Of a stretch of 64,000 nucleotides of DNA, positions 57,546-64,000 are shown one piece after another (the stretch's first letter is position 1; the number at the start of each line of letters is the position of its first letter). The notes beneath the pieces are model-generated. The model was given only the letters and a program-made list of their open reading frames with translations. It ran no database searches and had not been told where the DNA came from. Source of the DNA: Anopheles merus. Its lineage: Eukaryota > Arthropoda > Insecta > Diptera > Culicidae. The stretch lies in assembly GCF_017562075.2 (NCBI RefSeq), contig NC_054082.1, positions 15,845,286 through 15,909,285 of the forward strand, in the 5' to 3' direction. A program made the translations under genes and the position numbers.

Positions 57546-60500
57546 ATGGTCGCTTAGCAGTAGATGCTGCCGCAATTTATTTTTCCTCGCAGGACAAGCA
57601 GGACCGTTATAGGCAAATTTAGCAGGAATTCGTTTTAGTGCGATGTAAATGGTGGTAGGAGGAGGTGTGAAAATGTTGTTTTTTTAGTATTACACACAGC
57701 CACACACCAACGATCGGCTGGCATTTGGAAATCATTTGATCTATGAGCGCTGCACTCTGCTCTCGGGTTCCCGCGCCGAAAGCCTCGATATCTCAAATGA
57801 CAAACATTTAGCGCGCAAACGGAGGGCCTTTAATTAAACGTGTTTGGGTAGCGTGTTTAATTTTATCAGTACCATGGCAACCGCTGGTAAGTGGCGAAGC
57901 CAGGAAAGAAGAAACCGTTCACTGTTTGACAGGCGCACAGCATTGGTGCGCAGATGGGCAAAACGGGACCGTGATTAGAGTGTGTACGGAAATCAAAATG
58001 TAATCGGAACAGCTACTGGGTGGAATGATTCGAACGAAACATGTTGTGTGTTTCTTTTAATGAATTCATTTTATGTAACACTTTTAAAACGAAAACAGCT
58101 CTGCTATCGAAATGCCTTGGTCGGAGAAGGAGAATCGCTTTTTTTGATCCTCACTACAAACACAAACGGCAAACATCACAACTAGCGGCGCGGGTTAAAA
58201 AATGAAAGTAAAACGACCGGATAAAAGTATTTCAATCCATACGGCACGAGTCTTCTGGCTCGACTTATTGCGTACGGCACACGGAGAACGAATGCGAAGC
58301 AACCCCTTTGAGTTCCGGTGTGCTCCAGACTTCTCCGGCAACTTCTGCGTTTTTTGTCGGGCCCGATTGCCGTTTGCGGAATCACACAGATCGGTGATTG
58401 CCGGAGAGATTTTGATAGCCGAAATTGAATAAGTTTAATATGAAAAGTTTCCACTCGCTCGGTCCCGACCCATCCATCGTGAATCTCGCTCGTACGGTAC
58501 ATGAAGTACTTTGCCGTTTTGTGGCAAGGTATTTGTGCCAACATTGACGGAATAAATTGCTGCATTTGTTTGTACTCATAACAAAATGGAACTATGGCAG
58601 GATAAAGTAAGGCAAAACAGGAAAACCTAAAGAGCTAAACTAACGCTACGCCACCATGCTAATGTGTCGTGAGCGTATTGTGTTTTACTTCCAATTGAAT
58701 TGTTTCATTGGCTTCGAAATTGTTTCATTGCCCAGTTGCAGCAGCTTCAAACCGCATCCGGGTGTGTAGCGTGCAGAGAGAGAGAGAGCGAGCTAAAGAG
58801 TGCACATTAAACAGCTTTGCGCTTACTAAAGCTAATTGAAAACTTGCCAATGCAAGTGGCATGTTCTGGGGCTGACTTTGTTGCTCTTTTGCCTTCCCTG
58901 CTTACTCTCTGCCGATCCGGCTCGTGCAGTTGCAGAATTCCCGTACAGCTCGACGGTGGTTAGCATGCTAATGCAAAAGTTACACTAATTAAACCCTCTT
59001 TTCAGTGCGGCCAAGTCAACAATCCGATTTCTTTGTATCGTACGAAAGTGTAGAGTTTCGCACGGGAGCCGCCAAAGGTGAACGGGTGGGCAGGGTCAGT
59101 GCTGGTTCCGTTGCTTGACCGGAACCATTTCCAGCAGCAAAAGTAAGCTTCGTTGTAAAGGATTTAGTCACTTTATCGTGTATGGTAAAGTTGCAAGACC
59201 GAAGGGGACCGGAGGAACCGGTTCCCTTCTGTTGCCGATTGGAGTTTTTGAATCGATCCGTTTAATCCTTTTCGCAGTGGAAGCGCACACTATCTGTGTT
59301 TAACACCTGCCAAAGCTTCTGCCGGTTCAAATGCAGGGCAGGAGAGAATATAACAGTATAACAGTGCAGAGCTCTAACCAGTTACAGCCTGAAAGCCATT
59401 CTATCATTTCACCTCCCGACAGACAGAGGAACCCAAAACGAATGTCCCAAAGTGTAGACGGGTGCTTTGTGTTCTACCCGGTCGGTCCGTGAAGCATACA
59501 CACTGCCAATCTGAAAACATTAATCCCTCCTCACACACAGTAGCTGTGCCTGCATTTGCTTTGTATCCGCCGTGTGTCTCTCCAATGCTGTATCCAACTC
59601 TCCGGTGGCTTCCCGAACGTGACGTGACTGCATTTCAATTTTACGTCCACACATATTGAGTACCTGGAATTGGCAAACCGTCACTCAATGCTAGAAACTC
59701 GCTGTCAGAAACGGTCACAATACCATCGGTACAAGTGTTACTGAGAGCAAGCATTTTGCAATGCAATGGCCATCGTGGTACCGTACTGTGGGTCCATTTT
59801 TGATTATTTTCTTTTCTTGAAATGTTAAGCCAACGTGTTTGCTGGGCAGACCCGTGCCCCAGATGGATGGACGGATCATCGGATTATGGTAATACATGGA
59901 ATGCACTTAGCCGCTTCGGCTGCTGAACGGAGCTGCTTCTTACGGTGGAGCTGACACGCTGACAGGGGTAGTTGGTACTAGGAATCGGTGATGTTAACAT
60001 AATTACCCGCTGCTTTTATGTGGACTGTAATGGATGTGGACCACCGATTCGTGGTAGTGTGTTGCATCGCAATGAGTCGCAATCCCATTTTTCAATCGCA
60101 TAAGTAGTTCCCACTAAAAGCTTACTCACCAGCTCCTGCTCTCTACTAACTGGCGTCTCATTAGACTACTCACCACCATGGGCATCGTCGCAAACCTCGT
60201 AACTGACCGTCGGTGGTAGTTTTTTTACAACGAAAAAAGAGCAGAAAAATCTAAATTAAATCCCAACTTTAGCGTCGGGCATCCGCCTCGATCGGTCAGG
60301 GTTCGGTAATTAGTTCCGGGTTTAGCCACACATCCCCAATACCCTTGGTGGCTGACAACAAGTCCAAACTTTTGCTAAATGCTATTAACACTTGATGCCA
60401 CAACTGTCCCTCCTTCATTCCTTCAACACACACACAAACAAGTCTCAAAAGTCTATTAAAAGGGGACGAACGGTGCCAAACGCTCGCCTTTGCATGCATC

Positions 60501-61895
60501 GGTTCATCCAACCGGAATGACTTATCTCTCCTTCGAAGAGGCGCCTCTCGTAGTTTTGGGATGGATTTCAACACCAAGACGGAACGGATCCTAATTGAGT
60601 GGGGAATCGTCTTAAGATATGGTCCCTGCCAGACACACGGATAGTATACGCTACACACGCGCACACGCAATTAAAATCTTTCACGGGTGGGTTGGCGGAC
60701 GAGTGACGCCCGTAGCTTCCGAGTGGAGAAGGGAAAACTATTTCCTTCGCTTTGCAAAGATACCAACCTGATATGCTGTTAGATTGTTGCTCGTATCTTT
60801 CGCTCGCTTTGGGGACAGAGCCCGACAGACACTGGGCAGTGGAGAATGCTTAGATTGGCATAATTTATCGCCGTCGTTCCGTTTGTCTTCGGGCTGTGTG
60901 TATTGTGAGCTTTTGTGATTTGTTGGACGTTCCTGAAGGCTTTAGGATTTCGGTCGCGCTTGTTTCGCGCGCCTGGACGGGACGAATTTGTGGACAGGAA
61001 GGATTCAAAATAAGCTCCGAAGGAACGGAATGCGTTACCATTCTCGAAGGAAAAGCGCTAGGGAAAGGTATCGCAATTTATCTTCGTTTTTATCGGCTCT
61101 TCGGTAAGTTAAACAATGGCGCGGCCAACAGCATCAGCAGATGAAGTGAGCGGGAATTGATTCTGTCATTTCACGTCAACATCTCGCTAACGACGAACAC
61201 GTTGCGGCACCACGTTCCGACACCGGAATCGGGATCGGGTTGAATACATTACACGCTCCCTCGGCCGGGCTCGGCCGGTGACATCTTCCCGGTGCCCGGA
61301 TGTGTATTGACATCCAAGAGAAAATGGCGAGAAAGCGACCGCGCGCCTGTGTGTTCATGTGTTGTGCCACGTTAGTAACGACACCGAACGTCATCAATCG
61401 TTTCATGATGACATGTTTAAATCAATCCGGTGAGGAAAATAATAATAATGTTGTTTGCATGCGGTAAACAGTAATTTATGTCATTACTCACCATTAGTTG
61501 GTTGCCGCCACGGGTTTTAAAGGGAACGGAACCAACCGAAAGCGGAAACGGAGTCCCGGGAGCTCCTGCCCGCTGGAGAAACATATGTCGTGTGAAGCCG
61601 GTTGCCGTTCCCAGTTAGCAAGCTTCAGATGTGTGCGCTCGTTCGGTTCAAAAATTCGGGAAGTGGTGAAGCGGTTGTTTGGGCAGCCCGGCTGTGCCTG
61701 TCTGTCGGCTTGAATTATTTATTTGGTGATTGTAAAACTTTGTGCGTGTGGGGGCGTTGTAAAACCCACCTTCACTGTGGTTTGTGGGAAGCTTCCCGTA
61801 CAGGGAGGGTTGTAAATTATGTGTTAAAGATAGCGAGCGCCACAGTGTCGAGATGTTTTGCTTGAGAACTTTCAAGAAACAAATTATATAATTTG

Positions 61896-61928
61896 GAAGA
61901 AAGAGAGAGCGAGAGAGAGAGAGAGAGA
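61896..61928. repeat. (GA)n microsatellite with one interruption
   Basis: AGAGAGAGCGAGAGAGAGAG-type tract. Confidence 0.85.
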
Positions 61929-64000
61929 AGGAGATAGTTCAATCAACATGAATGCTTTTTAATATGTTTTTTAGATAGTTGGACGGTATTATGTCGTTGA
62001 ACAATCTCATTTTCTTAATCTTCCTTTAGAAACATTTTATTTTGAATCAAAACGTGTTTTTTCTTTCTTATTATTGGAGCACAATTTCAAGATTTTCCCA
62101 AAAAAACTAACACACTTTAGTGTGTTTCTCAACCCTGCTCCACTTTGGCTAGAGCACGCTTTACTCCTTGCCCTTTGCTTTATGTGACATTTTATTTACT
62201 ACACGCTGTACGGAAATTAATCGCCCAGCTTAGGGGCAACATTTTCCTACCGGGACCTTCCGGGATAGACAAACGTGCCCGGAAGGCAGGAACTGTAGGG
62301 AAGATTCATCCCGTCCCCCTTCTTCCCTCAATCAATCTCAACCCCTTGTATGGCAGACGGCGAAGATGAACTTTATGTCGGAACGGATTCTTCCACCCCA
62401 GCGGGGTTTGTGGCGCGTGGTCGACTTTGGAATGCCACTGCGTTGACTGTGTATCACTTTGTGTTGCGTCTCTTGTGAACGTACTGAAGAATTGCAAGAG
62501 CGGTTGAAAGAAGGGATGAAAACGAACCCTTTCTTCTACAAAAAAGGGAAATGAATGTTTGGGACGAAAAAGCAAAACAAAGAGACGGAAGTGGTCAATC
62601 GATTTCGTGCACGGCAAGATAAAGTGTGCTGCTGGGCGAGGGAGCCTGTGCTTTTAATTCTTGCTTAATTGAATTTGCGAACGGTGAATGCTTGCGTAAG
62701 GGGTTTTCGGTTTTCTTTGCTTCGGGCGGAATGTTGGGCAAAAAAAAAAAAATGAAGCCAAGGAACCATATAGACCAGCCGTAGTTTCGGACGTCTTTTG
62801 ATAACAAGGAAAAAAAAATGTATTCTACCATTTGCGAGATTGATTAGAAATGATTTAATAACACTTTAAAATGATTCATTTCATGACTGTTTTCCACAGA
62901 ACCAATTTAAAAGCTTAAACCCATGGATGCTTTTTCCAGCAATTTCACAACCACAGCGCTTTGCATACATTCACTTCCGCCTGAAATGTGGCGGGCATAA
63001 TTACAATCGTCAAATTAGTACAGATTTTCATTGCGGTCGCTCAAATGGGGCCCACCTTTCTGCCCTCCCTTAGGTAACGCATAAACAAATGCGCAACCAC
63101 ACCGTACACTGCAACATGACTGCAAAGCTTAAACCCCTTTAAACGCAACCAACACAGTGCGCTTCGGTGCACAATTCTGAATTACACCGACACCCGGTTC
63201 GGTGCCACTGATAACACTGGGACGTGATGGGCGTTGGGGGTTGGGTGCAATTTTGCTACCAACAAGGGGGGAGGTGGTTTGAGTTTGGCGTTTCGTCTAT
63301 AACATTTCAATTACACCGTAATAAAGTTCTTTTCCACCCTTTTCGTGCACCATCCATCCATCCGCTGGCCGGTTAATTTATCTCCAGGGGATTGGAGCTG
63401 TGCAAAAGTCCCGTAACCTGGATAATCCCTGCCCTGAACGTCCTCCCCGTCCTCGTCGTGTGCATCCGAGTGTGCTGTAATTGCAACCTGCAACACGTAG
63501 TTGGCGCGGGTCGGTATCACCCTGGCAACCACACCGGCCCCTAGTCTGTGCTCGCAATGCTCGCCGGAGAAGCGAGCTTGCGAGCTACGGTGCATGTCGG
63601 GCAACGGCAACCTCACGCCAACCATCAATATATGACACCGACGTGTTTAGCAACTTTGACTTGCCTGTGCATCTGTATCGTCCCAGTATGGTTGCGGGAT
63701 GCGTTTGCCCGTTGTGAAGGGGGGTTTCCGAAAAACAGTACAACATGTAGCTACGCACGCACACGCAGTGCTGCAGTAAAGGATGCTCGATCGTGCTACA
63801 GTTGTATCATGCGCGGAAGCAGCAGCACAGCTCAAGTGCGGGTAGATTGAGTGTGTATCCGTAGCTAAGAATGGAAACGGGTGCCGGATGGTGGGTGAAA
63901 GGCAGGAACCATAATTGTTTGCAATTGGAAAGAGCAGTTCAGCACGGCACGGCAATTGCAAGAACGATAACGCTGCAACTTTAAAATTGAAATTGGCATT

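Overview
The window is eukaryotic genomic DNA, almost certainly from a dipteran insect and most probably an Anopheles-type mosquito (inference). The evidence is short GT-AG introns of 65-100 bases in housekeeping-type genes, GC-rich third codon positions, many (CA)n/(TG)n tracts, and an orthologue of the Drosophila cell-surface receptor Stranded at second (Sas). No bacterial operons, rRNA, tRNA, CRISPR array or intact transposon were recognised.

All confident protein-coding content lies in the first 18 kb. From left to right: (1) about 220-610, minus strand, a doubtful coding-like remnant interrupted by one in-frame TGA; (2) 1058-2168, minus, a three-exon gene for a 258-residue secreted protein of unknown function; (3) 2531-4807, plus, a three-exon MCM8-like gene with an intact 716-codon frame whose ATPase motifs are eroded; (4) 5076-7736, plus, a three-exon canonical MCM8 helicase of 834 residues; (5) 8327-18058, minus, a nine-exon sas gene coding for about 1,382 residues: signal peptide, Thr/Pro-rich region, four VWC domains, Pro-rich linker, three FN3 domains, one membrane span and a short tail with an NPSY motif. 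Genes 2 and 3 diverge from a 362-base interval. Genes 3 and 4 are a tandem duplication sharing both intron positions and phases. Genes 4 and 5 converge with 590 bases between stop codons and probably overlapping 3' ends.

From 18.1 to 64 kb (46 kb) I see no convincing conserved protein gene. The stretch holds microsatellites, including a (AC)62 tract at 57.4 kb, five long G runs, AT-rich islands, a few GC-rich blocks that may be promoters or 5' untranslated exons, and one weak candidate for a small secreted-protein gene (49.39-49.70 kb, minus). Between 28.4 and 49.2 kb a motif close to TTGCATACCTTTAGGCGTTT occurs at least eleven times in both orientations; one pair forms a 17-bp hairpin stem. 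I do not recognise it.

The most interesting biology is the MCM8 pair: a canonical helicase beside a divergent copy that keeps its frame, zinc-ribbon cysteines, gene structure and C-terminal domain but has lost the Walker B glutamate, the sensor-1 asparagine and the arginine finger. Flies are known to use unusual MCM-like proteins (REC/MCM8, MEI-217, MEI-218) in meiotic crossover control, so a pseudo-ATPase MCM8 partner is a plausible hypothesis here.
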